In this document: one piece after another, positions 44,207 to 52,546 of the stretch | How the letters are laid out: each line of letters starts with the position of its first letter | How positions within the stretch are numbered: position 1 is the first letter of the stretch | Assembly (NCBI GenBank): GCA_902780025.1 | Contig: CACZDV010000017.1 | Coordinates: 1-57,792, forward strand | Source of the DNA: an uncultured Prevotellaceae bacterium | GTDB lineage: Bacteria > Bacteroidota > Bacteroidia > Bacteroidales > Bacteroidaceae | Direction: 5' to 3' | DNA length: 57,792 nucleotides | Notes under the pieces: generated by a model | What the model saw: the letters and a program-made list of their open reading frames with translations, nothing else | The model's database searches: none | What the model was told of the DNA's origin: nothing | Program-made: the position numbers and the translations under genes

Positions 44207-46528
44207 ATGAAGACGACGAAGAATTTGGTGAAGATGATGCTCATGAGCATTGCTGCCACAGCTACCGTGATGTTTACCGCTTGTTCGGACGAACTCAATG
44301 AGATAGGTAATGGGAACAACCAGATGCCCGAGGGCGCACAGACAGCCCTGCTGGAAGCCTACGGTCTGACATACGAGAACTTCATTAACGCGGACGACGT
44401 CATCATCCTCGATGCCGACACCACGCAGTTGAGCGTCAGCAAGGCCTATGCCGAGAAGATGGGCATTACGACTTTCGTTGGTCACCCGATGGGTATCTGG
44501 CACAAGATCGAACAGTTGCCCTATATCCGCAAGGCTACCGCCGAGAAGCTGGTGGGCGACCGCTACATCCTGACCGTCCAGCCCGCCACCATTGCCGAGA
44601 TTATCGGTGACAAGAAGGTGCAGCTGAACACAGGTGTCTACGTGAACCACGATGCTGAAGGCGGCGACGTCACCCGTGCCGACGGTTCGGTACTTCCCAG
44701 TTATGCTGCCAAATACATGGACGAGAACGAGGTGCTGCACCCCGCTGTCATCCACCTGACCGACCCATTCGACTATGACAAGGGTTATCATACTGATGAC
44801 GACCAGCCCGTGGCCCAGACCCGTGCCGACGGCGGCTACCAGTACTTCACTGCCGACGAACTGGAAGAAGGTACCCGTGCCTCTGCCCGCTGTCGCATCC
44901 TGTCGTTCAACAGCAAACTGTCAATAGACAAGAACTTCCATTGTGGAAGTGACCCGAGAGACTCCATCAACATCCGCGCCGAACTGCCCATCGACTATGA
45001 ATTGAACTACTTCATCACCCTCAATGGTGGTGTGAAGTGGCACATCGTCATTCCTGATCCCTACGTGGAGAAGTTTGAGGCTGGCGTCGACGGCAAGTTC
45101 GCCTTCACCCCTCAGTTCAAGATTGGCTTCAAGAAGGAGTGGAAGCTCGACAAGGATAAGTGGAAGAAGAAGCTGATTGAGTTCTCGAGCTACACCTTCA
45201 CGTTCTGGGTAGGCCCCGTGCCCGTAGTCGTCAAGTGCGACCCCAGCCTTTACCTCAAGCTCGACGGTAAGGTCAGCGGTGCTGTTGACGTCGGTTTCAA
45301 ATATGAGTACGAGAACAGGTTCAAGGCCGGTGTACGCTATACCGACAGCAACGGATGGGGAGTCATCAAGGAGTTCACCGAGGTGAAGAACGACTTCACG
45401 TTCATCAAGCCTGAGCTGCAGGTTCACGGTGAGGCCGGCGTCGGCCTGTACTTCGGAGTCGACGTGATGATCTACGGTGTGGCTGGTCCCGAGGTGGCCG
45501 TCGGTCCGCGCCTCGGCGGAGAGTTCAACCTGACGGTGTCACCCTTCGACGAGAAGAAGTTCGACCTTAACGCAGCTGTGAAGGTAAGCGTCAACGCAAC
45601 GGCCGGTGCCAAGCTGAAGATTCTGGGCTACGACCTGGCAGAATGGAGCACCACTTTCCTCATCGCCGGTCCCTGGACACTCTTCAAGTACCCCAGCGAT
45701 GGTACCGAGCACAAGGTGAACCCTTCGTTGGTATCAGAATGGATGTCGCTGTTCGATTCGATGAAGACCAGTTTGTACAGAAAGGCATACAATGCCAACC
45801 TGCAGGAAGCCGTCAACATGCTGAAGGCCATTAAGGGTATCGACGATGAGACAGCTGAGAAGCAAATCTACGCCACATTGATGAGCAACTGGGACCACTG
45901 CCCTGAGAAGAACGAAGGTACCTACTTCAGTCTGCTGAACGAGTTAAGCAGGTACCGCGAAGAGCTTGCCAAGGATTACGATGCCTATGAGTACCAGCAG
46001 CACGCCGACCAAGGCGACATCGAGTGGATCAAAGCCTACAACTGGCGAAAGATCTGCGAAGAACTGAAGACCAACAAGATTGCAGGCAACAGACACAGCT
46101 GGTTCGACACCGTCTCCGACGAGATCCGACAGTGGTTCCTCGAAGAGTTCAACCGCGAACCCACGCTGGCTACTACCGAGGATATCGAGTGGCTCATGTC
46201 GCACATCGCCAACTACGACTACTACAAGGCTGCCACCATCAAGCCCAGCGCCGAACCCGCCGACGCCACTGAGAAGGATGAGAAGTACAGCAAGGAAGAG
46301 TACGAGAAGGAGCAGCAGGAGTATCAGCAGAAACTGGAACAGGCCTGGCAGAACATCCGCCAGCAGATAGAGACCCTCTATCCCCAGGAGTTCGAAGGCC
46401 GCTCACCGAGAGGACCGAAGATCCTGAACAACATCCGCCGCCACTTCTACGAGGAGTACCATCACGATCCAGGTACCCAGCAGGGCGACTACGAACTGAT
46501 CCTCCGTCTCTTCACAGCAAGACTCTGA
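44207..46528 (+). CDS. Large hypothetical lipoprotein with beta-rich core and helical C-terminus
   Basis: 773 residues. Lipoprotein signal (VMFTAC, cysteine near 26), an N-terminal domain (30-150) with GLTYENFINADDVIILDADT, a beta-rich core (about 235-500) of alternating hydrophobic strands such as VKWHIVIPDPYVEKFEAGVDG and LKLDGKVSGAVDVGFKYEYE, and a helical, Trp- and Glu-rich C-terminal third (about 510-773). I do not recognise a characterised family. Monocistronic with its own promoter; probably outer-surface exposed, by analogy with other large Bacteroidota lipoproteins. Confidence 0.75.
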   Translation: MKTTKNLVKMMLMSIAATATVMFTACSDELNEIGNGNNQMPEGAQTALLEAYGLTYENFINADDVIILDADTTQLSVSKAYAEKMGITTFVGHPMGIWHKIEQLPYIRKATAEKLVGDRYILTVQPATIAEIIGDKKVQLNTGVYVNHDAEGGDVTRADGSVLPSYAAKYMDENEVLHPAVIHLTDPFDYDKGYHTDDDQPVAQTRADGGYQYFTADELEEGTRASARCRILSFNSKLSIDKNFHCGSDPRDSINIRAELPIDYELNYFITLNGGVKWHIVIPDPYVEKFEAGVDGKFAFTPQFKIGFKKEWKLDKDKWKKKLIEFSSYTFTFWVGPVPVVVKCDPSLYLKLDGKVSGAVDVGFKYEYENRFKAGVRYTDSNGWGVIKEFTEVKNDFTFIKPELQVHGEAGVGLYFGVDVMIYGVAGPEVAVGPRLGGEFNLTVSPFDEKKFDLNAAVKVSVNATAGAKLKILGYDLAEWSTTFLIAGPWTLFKYPSDGTEHKVNPSLVSEWMSLFDSMKTSLYRKAYNANLQEAVNMLKAIKGIDDETAEKQIYATLMSNWDHCPEKNEGTYFSLLNELSRYREELAKDYDAYEYQQHADQGDIEWIKAYNWRKICEELKTNKIAGNRHSWFDTVSDEIRQWFLEEFNREPTLATTEDIEWLMSHIANYDYYKAATIKPSAEPADATEKDEKYSKEEYEKEQQEYQQKLEQAWQNIRQQIETLYPQEFEGRSPRGPKILNNIRRHFYEEYHHDPGTQQGDYELILRLFTARL

Positions 46529-46578
46529 CCAGCAACTCACCTGTCAGCCAACGCGGCTACTCTGACTCGCACACCTCA

Positions 46579-46621
46579 TACCAGCGCTGGTGGAACACTT
46601 CGTACCAGCGCTGGTGGAACA
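46579..46621. repeat. Tandem pair of palindromic TACCAGCGCTGGTGGAACA units
   Basis: Identical 19-bp units at 46579-46597 and 46603-46621 (period 24), each centred on the perfect palindrome CCAGCGCTGG. They lie 50 bp after the stop of the large lipoprotein gene. Confidence 0.75.
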
Positions 46622-46757
46622 GCTTCAGGGCCGTAGAGTTCTTTCAGCCGCATCGCTTAGTGAAAGCGGCGAAGCCGAGCGGATAGGGAGGCGGTCGATT
46701 TCGGATTCCATTATACTGAGTTGTCAGTCACCTGCCTCTTTGGCATTGATTCCACAA

Positions 46758-47348
46758 TTACCACGGTTCATAATCCTTTACATAATGCAGTAGTGGATCG
46801 ACGGCCCACGTCAGTTCCGAAGGGAATTCTACACGCAGGTATATCCAAGTGCGAGGCTTCAACAAGATATCCTTCTCAAAGTATAGTCTGTTCTTACCGC
46901 AGCTCCCTGCCAACGTGAACGAGCTGTCAGCCAACGACGTTGTAACTGCCGACTGGCTGACAGCCTCGAACTTCTCTTGCACAGTCATATCGTATTTGTC
47001 ATCGCAAGTGCTAACAATCATACTGATGCCCTGATACTCCAAGCGCAGGTTCCTTTCCCTATCACGGCCATCTGACTTCCGTTCCATAACAGCGGGGTAT
47101 TCCACTCCATACCCATCTTCATAATTCTTCCAATACGCCTTGTTGGGAACTGCCAACTGTCTTCGCAACCACTTCGCATCAATATATACCTGCTCATGCT
47201 TTGGCACCACAAGTGTATCCTTGTAAATCGTGTCATGAACGACAACAGTCTTTACATCATTTTCTTCTCCTTCTCCCAGTTTTGGAAGATAAACAAAAAC
47301 GATGCCAACAACAATGACAGCCAAAGCACCCAATAATAGTTTCCTCAT
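46758..47348 (-). CDS. Hypothetical membrane-anchored protein
   Basis: 196 residues from the ATG at 47348 (MRKLLLGALAVIVVGIVFVYLP); a 17-codon longer version overlaps the upstream gene and is less likely. One N-terminal membrane helix with a signal-anchor look, then a soluble domain of about 170 residues with three cysteines. No family recognised. It starts 1 bp after the stop of the 47350 gene, so the two are co-expressed. It marks the left edge of the accessory part of the window. Confidence 0.68.
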   Translation of the reverse strand: MRKLLLGALAVIVVGIVFVYLPKLGEGEENDVKTVVVHDTIYKDTLVVPKHEQVYIDAKWLRRQLAVPNKAYWKNYEDGYGVEYPAVMERKSDGRDRERNLRLEYQGISMIVSTCDDKYDMTVQEKFEAVSQSAVTTSLADSSFTLAGSCGKNRLYFEKDILLKPRTWIYLRVEFPSELTWAVDPLLHYVKDYEPW

Positions 47349-47349
47349 A

Positions 47350-47811
47350 CTAAAACCTTTTCTTCCAATGATACTGATTATTGTTGTTCGGATTTCCATA
47401 CCGCTCCTTTCGGATTTGCCACTTCACCCATTGCTGGTCACTCTTCGTTGCATAGTTAAACGCCATAGCTATCTGCTGCTTATCCCTGCCAGCTTTATAG
47501 CGTTCCCTCATCTCCTTACGAATCAGCAACACATTCCCACTTTTCTTGTCCTTGAACTCTTCTATCAGCTCGTCAGTCGATAGGTTCTTGATTCGTTCTT
47601 CCCGCTTTCCAATCTTATCATAGAACATCTGCCTGAAGATCTCCTCCTTCAGCACCTTCTCATCTTTAATCCACTTGCTGGTATACAGAGCCGTTAGCTC
47701 CTGGCGTGATAGTCCCACCAGCTTATCCACACACTTCCTTAACTCCTCTTCGCTCCACTTCGTGAAGTGGAACTTCCTTGCCTGTTGCAAAATGTACTCG
47801 TAATCTGTCAT
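47350..47811 (-). CDS. Hypothetical charged protein
   Basis: 153 residues from MTDYEYILQQ (47811); codons further upstream are translated from a REP-like element and are rejected as coding. Soluble, very rich in Lys, Arg and Glu, predicted helical, with WVKWQIRKERYGN near the C-terminus. No family recognised. First gene of a two-gene unit with the membrane-anchored protein at 46758. Confidence 0.65.
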   Translation of the reverse strand: MTDYEYILQQARKFHFTKWSEEELRKCVDKLVGLSRQELTALYTSKWIKDEKVLKEEIFRQMFYDKIGKREERIKNLSTDELIEEFKDKKSGNVLLIRKEMRERYKAGRDKQQIAMAFNYATKSDQQWVKWQIRKERYGNPNNNNQYHWKKRF

Positions 47812-47844
47812 AATCACTACATAATTAAATTTGGTTGCAAAGGC

Positions 47845-47904
47845 TGCGACTAAGCGAGAGCAAAGAAAGCTTGCTTTCATTTGCCGAGCGTGAGCAGTCT
47901 CGCG
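47845..47904. repeat. REP-like imperfect inverted repeat upstream of the 47350 gene
   Basis: TGCGACT...AGTCTCGCG ends enclose GCAAAGAAAGC-tt-GCTTTCATTTGC, a stem with one bulge. The motifs ACTAAGCGA and GCCGAGCG also appear in the spacer after the 773-residue lipoprotein gene (about 46641-46685). Confidence 0.55.
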
Positions 47905-48016
47905 TTGTTTATAGCGCAAAGTTAGCCATTTCTAACTCGGCAACCAAACGATTATGCCTCACAAGGCTTGCGGAAATGAGATTTTAATTATGTAAATGCA
48001 GAAAAAACGGGAAAAA

Positions 48017-48048
48017 CTTGTTTTTCTGCAATAATATCCTTATCTTTG
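48017..48048 (+). promoter_or_regulatory. Promoter of the toxin-antitoxin pair
   Basis: CTTG at 48017-48020, 20 bp spacer, TATCTTTG at 48041-48048, 30 bp before the antitoxin ATG. Confidence 0.65.
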
Positions 48049-48078
48049 CTGCCGTAATCAATAGTTATATAGATAGAT

Positions 48079-48318
48079 ATGGGTATTTCGATTGAGAGTG
48101 TTTGGAGCAAGGCACAGCGTCTATCCGCCAGTGACAGGTTGGCATTATCGCGCCGTTTGCGCGAGAGTGTCAATGAGACAGATAGCGTTCGTCAGGCACG
48201 TGTGGCCTCAGAAATTGACCGATTCTTTGGCGGTTGGAGTGACGATCCACGTACTACCGATGAAATCATGCAGCAAATCCGCGAAGGACGCACAGAAAAC
48301 ACCTATCCGAAGTTCTGA
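48079..48318 (+). CDS. VapB-like antitoxin
   Basis: 79 residues, small and acidic, immediately before a PIN-domain gene with 2 bp between stop and start. The N-terminal helix pair (SIESVWSKAQRLSASDRLALSRRLRESV) and the C-terminal RTTDEIMQQIREGRTEN, which probably wraps the toxin, are typical of Bacteroidota VapB-like or addiction-module antitoxins. No classic AbrB or RHH DNA-binding motif is obvious, so autoregulation is uncertain. Confidence 0.75.
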   Translation: MGISIESVWSKAQRLSASDRLALSRRLRESVNETDSVRQARVASEIDRFFGGWSDDPRTTDEIMQQIREGRTENTYPKF

Positions 48319-48320
48319 TT

Positions 48321-48728
48321 ATGACCACTTTCAAGTATCTTTTGGAAACATCAACCTGCATTGAGTTATTGCGGGGTAATGAGATTGTACGCCAGAAATG
48401 CATAGAGCAAAATCAATATTGTTGTATTTCTGCTATTACGGCTATTGAACTGTTGTATGGGGCTCATAATGCTCCTGAAAAATATCGTGAGCAAGAACTG
48501 ACAAAGGCAAGACTGCTTATTGATTATTACACGATAGTCGGCATCGACGATATTCCAGAATTTTTTAGTAGCGAGAAATACCGCTTGGAGTCAATTGGCA
48601 ATATCATTGAGGATTTTGACCTCATGATTGGTACCACTGGCGTTATTGGCGATTTGACAGTAGTCACCCATAACACCAAGCACTTTAGCCGTATTGAGGG
48701 CATAAAACTTGAAGATTGGACTCTATAA
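48321..48728 (+). CDS. VapC-like PIN-domain toxin with altered first acidic residue
   Basis: 135 residues, normal VapC length. PIN-domain landmarks: YLLETSTCIELLRGN at the N-terminus, AITAIELLYGAHN with the second acidic residue, EDFDLMIGTTGVIGD with the third, and LTVVTHNTKHFSRI at the C-terminus. Most VapC proteins read YLLDTN at the first motif; here Asp is replaced by Glu9 and Asn by Ser11. Glu can still bind Mg2+, so activity may be reduced or kept. Presumed RNase acting on tRNA or rRNA. Confidence 0.82.
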   Translation: MTTFKYLLETSTCIELLRGNEIVRQKCIEQNQYCCISAITAIELLYGAHNAPEKYREQELTKARLLIDYYTIVGIDDIPEFFSSEKYRLESIGNIIEDFDLMIGTTGVIGDLTVVTHNTKHFSRIEGIKLEDWTL

Positions 48729-48732
48729 TTAT

Positions 48733-49263
48733 TTATTCCCAGGCCACCAGGTCGCGAGGCAGGGCTATCTTCTTTGCTTCGCCACGCCTACCATCAATAT
48801 AATAATACTTGGCGATATGGTTATCGAACTGTCTCAGAAAAGCGCCACGAATTCTGGCACACTTCTCGTTGATGGAGTTCAGCAGAGGATTCGTCACATC
48901 CTCAATGCTTTGCAAAGCCCTATCCGTCAGGCCCCAAGGCCTCACCTCAGAGTATATTCTTGTCAGTTCCTCGCGATAGTCAGGCAAGTCCTTGAATATA
49001 ATCCCTTCCGGATGTTTTAAGAATAGCAGATAAACAGCCTTTACAAGCGGCTCCATGTGAACCTCAATACGGTTTTCTCCAAGGAATAGCCTATAGTTTT
49101 TGCTGACAGTCAATTTGAGCAACGGCTGTTCAGTATGTAAAAGGGAGGCAATATCTTTATCTGTTATACCTAGTTCCTTTAGTTTCTGCACCTTCTCTTT
49201 TACCTCTTCTACAAGATTGTTGTAAAGGTTCAACTTCTCGTTGTTGATGTCTGTGTTTGTCAT
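48733..49263 (-). CDS. Conserved hypothetical protein
   Basis: 176 residues, soluble, with an N-terminal helical region containing LKELGITDKDIASLLHTEQPLLKLTVSKNYRLFLGE, and a middle block (AVYLLFLKHPEGIIFKDLPDYREELTRIYSEV) that reads like a winged-helix transcription-regulator fragment. I cannot assign a family. It converges on the VapC-like gene with 4 bp between stops and lies 63 bp downstream of the helicase gene. It shares a 16-base identity around its start (49251-49266) with the 51951 gene. Confidence 0.7.
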   Translation of the reverse strand: MTNTDINNEKLNLYNNLVEEVKEKVQKLKELGITDKDIASLLHTEQPLLKLTVSKNYRLFLGENRIEVHMEPLVKAVYLLFLKHPEGIIFKDLPDYREELTRIYSEVRPWGLTDRALQSIEDVTNPLLNSINEKCARIRGAFLRQFDNHIAKYYYIDGRRGEAKKIALPRDLVAWE

Positions 49264-49326
49264 AGTAGTTTAGTTTTGTGGTTTTTGTAATAGTGTCGTT
49301 ATCCTTTATCCTCGTTGTCAAATGTT

Positions 49327-51375
49327 TCACTCGTCAGTGAACACCTGATTCTTAATCAGTCGAAGCAGGTATTCTACTGCGTTTGGAGCTTTCTCACGAG
49401 CTGTAACCAACTTCTGAGCAAACTCTTCTTCCGAGATGTCAGAGTTAAAGTCGTCCACCAACTCACGAGAATCATCTGATGTCTTCATCAGCGACAATCC
49501 TTTTCGCTTCATCAGGTAGCGGAGCGACAAGATACCCTTGTTGTACTTTGGCCTTGCCTTGATAAGTTCCTGCATCAGGTTCAGGCCATTGTCGCCAATG
49601 TGCAACTCATTGAGCATCGCAATCATGTAGAGCACCTTGGTATCTGGCGTTGACATATCAAATACGTCACCCATCAGCACATTCACAGCATCAGCCTCTT
49701 CGTAGCGTTCAAGCTTGGCCAGACAGCGTGACTTCACATAGAGCGCTTCCTGACATTGGTGCTGCGCCAATACGCTATCAGCATAGGTCAACGCCTGCTC
49801 ATACTCACCTGCATAGAGACATAGCAGGGACACAAGGAACTTTGGTGCCCAATGATCAGCAGCCTTCAACTCTGCCGGAACTTCGTCTATACTTCCAAAG
49901 AGCTCATCATCACAGATTACTGTATCGAGGAATCGCTTGGCCTGCTGCATAGCCTCCTTGATGTCGCCATTCACAGCCTTCTTCTGTACCAGCATAAGAT
50001 ACTGCTTTGCTGCTTCATCATAGTCGTGATGAGCCAACAACTGATAGACAGCCTTACCACTTTCTATCTCGCTGTTGATAATCTGCTCGTCGTTGTATCC
50101 GCTGGCATACGCCAACACCTCACGACTCGTATGAGCATATTGTGGAATAATGGGACGAGAGAGGTATAAACCACCCAATGAACGAACACGGCTCAGTGCT
50201 ACATATAGTTGACCTGCTGCGAACATTCCTCTACTCAGATCAAGGTAGAGCTTATCGAAGGTCATACCTTGGCTCTTATGTACAGTGATGGCCCAAGCCA
50301 AACGAAGCGGATATTGGGTGAAGGTTCCCATCAGTTCCTTCTTCATCTTGCGAGCCTCTTTGTCGTACTCGTAGCTGTACGATTCCCAAGAGCAGTTAGG
50401 CACCACATAGGTAGCTTCCCCATCAGTAGTCACCTGTATCTCGTCCTTCGCCAATTTGGTCACAGTACCAATGGTTCCGTTTGCCCAACGCTTATGCTGG
50501 TCGTTACGAGTGAACATCACCTGAGCGCCCACTTTCAGCTTTAGCGTCATATCCACAGGGAAGCGCTTTTCTTCGAACTTACCCGTCACCGTTCCCTCGT
50601 AGGTGTATTCCTCAGCCTCAATCTCAGCCAGTCGCTGTTGATTGATGGTGTCGGCAGTCCTGTTGAGCGAGGCCAGCGTAATCACCGTGCCATCCTCCTT
50701 TGTCGGCTGACAAACGCGCTCATTCAGATGCATCAGATTCTCAGGAGTTGTCTTGTTCAAACGCACGTTCTCCAAGATGCGCAGGAAGTCCTGATCTTCC
50801 TGACGATACACCTTCTGGAACTCAATCTTCACCAGCCGCATCCGCTTGATGACGTCTGCCTTGTAGAAGAAGAAATCGTCCGTATGGTAGAGGTCGTGCA
50901 TCAAGTCGTGCTCAGCGCCCTGCTTCACCACTGGTGGCAACTGGAACATATCGCCCACGAAGATTACTTGCTTGCCACCAAAAGGCAGCGAGGAGCGCAG
51001 TGTCTTGCGCATTGTATAGTCGATGGCATCAATGATGTCACAGCGAACCATCGAAACCTCATCTATAATAATGGTGTCCGTATGAATCAGCGTCAGAATT
51101 CTCGCCTCGTTCATCTTGCCCATCGTGCCTGGCGTACAGACATCCATAGGCAGTCCGAAGAACGAGTGGATGGTGTCGCCCCCCGCCAAGATAGCAGCCA
51201 CACCAGTAGGAGCCAGTGTGATAAACTGCTTATCCACCATCTGCTGCACCTTGCGAAGGAATGTGGTTTTACCTGTTCCTGCACGTCCTGTGAGGAAAAA
51301 ACTACTGTTCGTGTTAGCAATCAGGTCGTATGCCTGCAACTGATGCTTGTTCTCTTGGTCGATCATGTTCTCCAT
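49327..51375 (-). CDS. PIF1-like helicase with TPR-like C-terminus
   Basis: 682 residues. Superfamily 1 helicase core (about 10-420): Walker A TGRAGTGKTTFL at 29-40, Walker B TIIIDEVSMV near 100, GGKQVIFVGDMFQLPPV (motif III), and VHKSQGMTFDKLYLDLSRGMF plus YVALSRVRSLGGLYL (motifs V-VI). This is the PIF1/RecD2-related group. The remaining 260 residues are helical and TPR-like. Probably a 5'-3' DNA helicase; such genes occur both as accessory DNA-repair genes and in mobile regions. It begins 3 bp after a small gene of unknown role. Confidence 0.88.
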   Translation of the reverse strand: MENMIDQENKHQLQAYDLIANTNSSFFLTGRAGTGKTTFLRKVQQMVDKQFITLAPTGVAAILAGGDTIHSFFGLPMDVCTPGTMGKMNEARILTLIHTDTIIIDEVSMVRCDIIDAIDYTMRKTLRSSLPFGGKQVIFVGDMFQLPPVVKQGAEHDLMHDLYHTDDFFFYKADVIKRMRLVKIEFQKVYRQEDQDFLRILENVRLNKTTPENLMHLNERVCQPTKEDGTVITLASLNRTADTINQQRLAEIEAEEYTYEGTVTGKFEEKRFPVDMTLKLKVGAQVMFTRNDQHKRWANGTIGTVTKLAKDEIQVTTDGEATYVVPNCSWESYSYEYDKEARKMKKELMGTFTQYPLRLAWAITVHKSQGMTFDKLYLDLSRGMFAAGQLYVALSRVRSLGGLYLSRPIIPQYAHTSREVLAYASGYNDEQIINSEIESGKAVYQLLAHHDYDEAAKQYLMLVQKKAVNGDIKEAMQQAKRFLDTVICDDELFGSIDEVPAELKAADHWAPKFLVSLLCLYAGEYEQALTYADSVLAQHQCQEALYVKSRCLAKLERYEEADAVNVLMGDVFDMSTPDTKVLYMIAMLNELHIGDNGLNLMQELIKARPKYNKGILSLRYLMKRKGLSLMKTSDDSRELVDDFNSDISEEEFAQKLVTAREKAPNAVEYLLRLIKNQVFTDE

Positions 51376-51377
51376 AG

Positions 51378-51884
51378 TTATCGCTGTTCTAGTTTTGGGA
51401 GTATTTGGGTTAAACGTGTATTGAAGTCTGGATCAAGGAAGCTCTTGTAGCATCCGTTGATCAGTTCAGAAGCCTGTGCTGCAATCTGCACTGCAGGGAT
51501 GCAGACGTGCTGTGTCTTCATCACACCTGTCAGATAGTCCTTCACCATCTGCTCCGACTCCTCGCGGACGAACTCCTCATTGCGGAACACCTTGTCGTAG
51601 TCGCGCTTATGGATGAGTTCCATCTTCTTCCCGTTGAAGGCATAGAGTTCGATACTGTCGATATACGTCCAGCTGTGATACAATCCCACTTTTTCTACTA
51701 TGACGATACGGTCACAGAAGCGGATTCCGAGATAGTAGCGATGTCCGTTGCCACTTTCGTACTCGTCGCAGATAAACATCTTCTGGCTGTCATCCCAAAC
51801 AGGAATATGAACGCGCGGATTGCCAAACGTTGGCAGGATGCTGTCAAACAGGTTCTTGTTGATTGCTTTGGTCAGTGTAGCCAT
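51378..51884 (-). CDS. Hypothetical protein, paralogue of the 51951 gene product
   Basis: 168 residues, soluble. Shares with the neighbouring gene product a common layout: a hydrophobic-aromatic core (YYLGIRFCDRIVIVEKVG), IDSIELYAFNGKKMELIHKRDY and a helical C-terminal tail (EQMVKDYLTGVMK). The identity is low, so an old duplication. 67 bp separate it from its paralogue, and the helicase gene follows after 2 bp. No characterised family recognised. Confidence 0.68.
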   Translation of the reverse strand: MATLTKAINKNLFDSILPTFGNPRVHIPVWDDSQKMFICDEYESGNGHRYYLGIRFCDRIVIVEKVGLYHSWTYIDSIELYAFNGKKMELIHKRDYDKVFRNEEFVREESEQMVKDYLTGVMKTQHVCIPAVQIAAQASELINGCYKSFLDPDFNTRLTQILPKLEQR

Positions 51885-51929
51885 TGTTTTGTCGTTATTT
51901 GTTGGTTATTCGTTGAAAGGGCAGAATTG

Positions 51930-51953
51930 ATTCTTCACTCTTCACTTACTTCA
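51930..51953. repeat. Short TTCACTCTTCACTT tract with a stop codon
   Basis: GTGAAGAGTGAA-type units; the TGA stop of the 51951 gene is at the tract's edge. Confidence 0.5.
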
Positions 51954-52397
51954 GGCTAACTGCTTGCGCTGGGTCTCTTCTATCATACCTCTTGCGAAGT
52001 TCGTAAGTTCCTGGTCGCTGACATGTGCTCCCTGCAATCTCAACTGCCCTTCTAAGAATCCCCTAAGCATGAGGATACTCTGTTCCTTGGCGAACTGCTC
52101 GTTGAAGATGCGATAGTCACAACCACCCCAGTATTTCTGAGCTATAAGGTTAGCCTTTTGTCCATCAAAGCAATACAACTTGATGCCATTCAGGAAGGTA
52201 TGTATATAACCCTGCCCGAGATCATAGTACACCATCAACCTGTTCGAGAGGCGGACAGCCTTGTAGTACATGTTCCCTGCCGCACTGGTATACCCTTTCG
52301 ACAAGAATACGTTCTTGGCTGCGTTATAGGTAATCGACTCGCCTGAGAGGGCCGGAAGGTTCTTCGCTACGATTGTCTGGAGAGCTGTGTTTGTCAT
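51951..52397 (-). CDS. Hypothetical protein, first gene of the helicase group
   Basis: 148 residues from MTNTALQTIVAKNL (52397); the longer upstream frame overlaps the promoter. Soluble. NVFLSKGYTSAAGNMYYKAVRLSNRLMVYY and GIKLYCFDGQKANLIAQKY align with the 51378 product. It has a well-formed promoter and an upstream inverted repeat shared with the two-gene module to its right, so it probably heads a unit 51951-51378-helicase. Family unknown. Confidence 0.68.
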   Translation of the reverse strand: MTNTALQTIVAKNLPALSGESITYNAAKNVFLSKGYTSAAGNMYYKAVRLSNRLMVYYDLGQGYIHTFLNGIKLYCFDGQKANLIAQKYWGGCDYRIFNEQFAKEQSILMLRGFLEGQLRLQGAHVSDQELTNFARGMIEETQRKQLA

Positions 52398-52471
52398 AGT
52401 CTTCGAGTTTTTATGTTCCCACCATTGCATTTGCAGCATCAATCTCGAGGTGGTATCGATGATTGACGTTG

Positions 52472-52503
52472 CAAAGATAAGGCGATTTCCGCAACCTTGC
52501 AAG
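52472..52503 (-). promoter_or_regulatory. Promoter of the helicase group
   Basis: On the minus strand CTTG (52500-52503), 20 bp, TATCTTTG (52472-52479). Confidence 0.7.
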
Positions 52504-52518
52504 AAAAACAACCTTGTG

Positions 52519-52545
52519 AACGGTTCCGTTCTACTTGGAACCGTT
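52519..52545. promoter_or_regulatory. Inverted-repeat operator candidate upstream of the helicase-group promoter
   Basis: AACGGTTCC-9 bp-GGAACCGTT, perfect 9-bp arms. Its centre is about 60 bp upstream of the last base of the -7 box. A copy with the same inner sequence start (GTTCT) and the same distance is found at 56477-56503. A hairpin-terminator role for the gene ending at 52547 is possible, but in that direction no T-run follows. Confidence 0.7.
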
Positions 52546-52546
52546 T

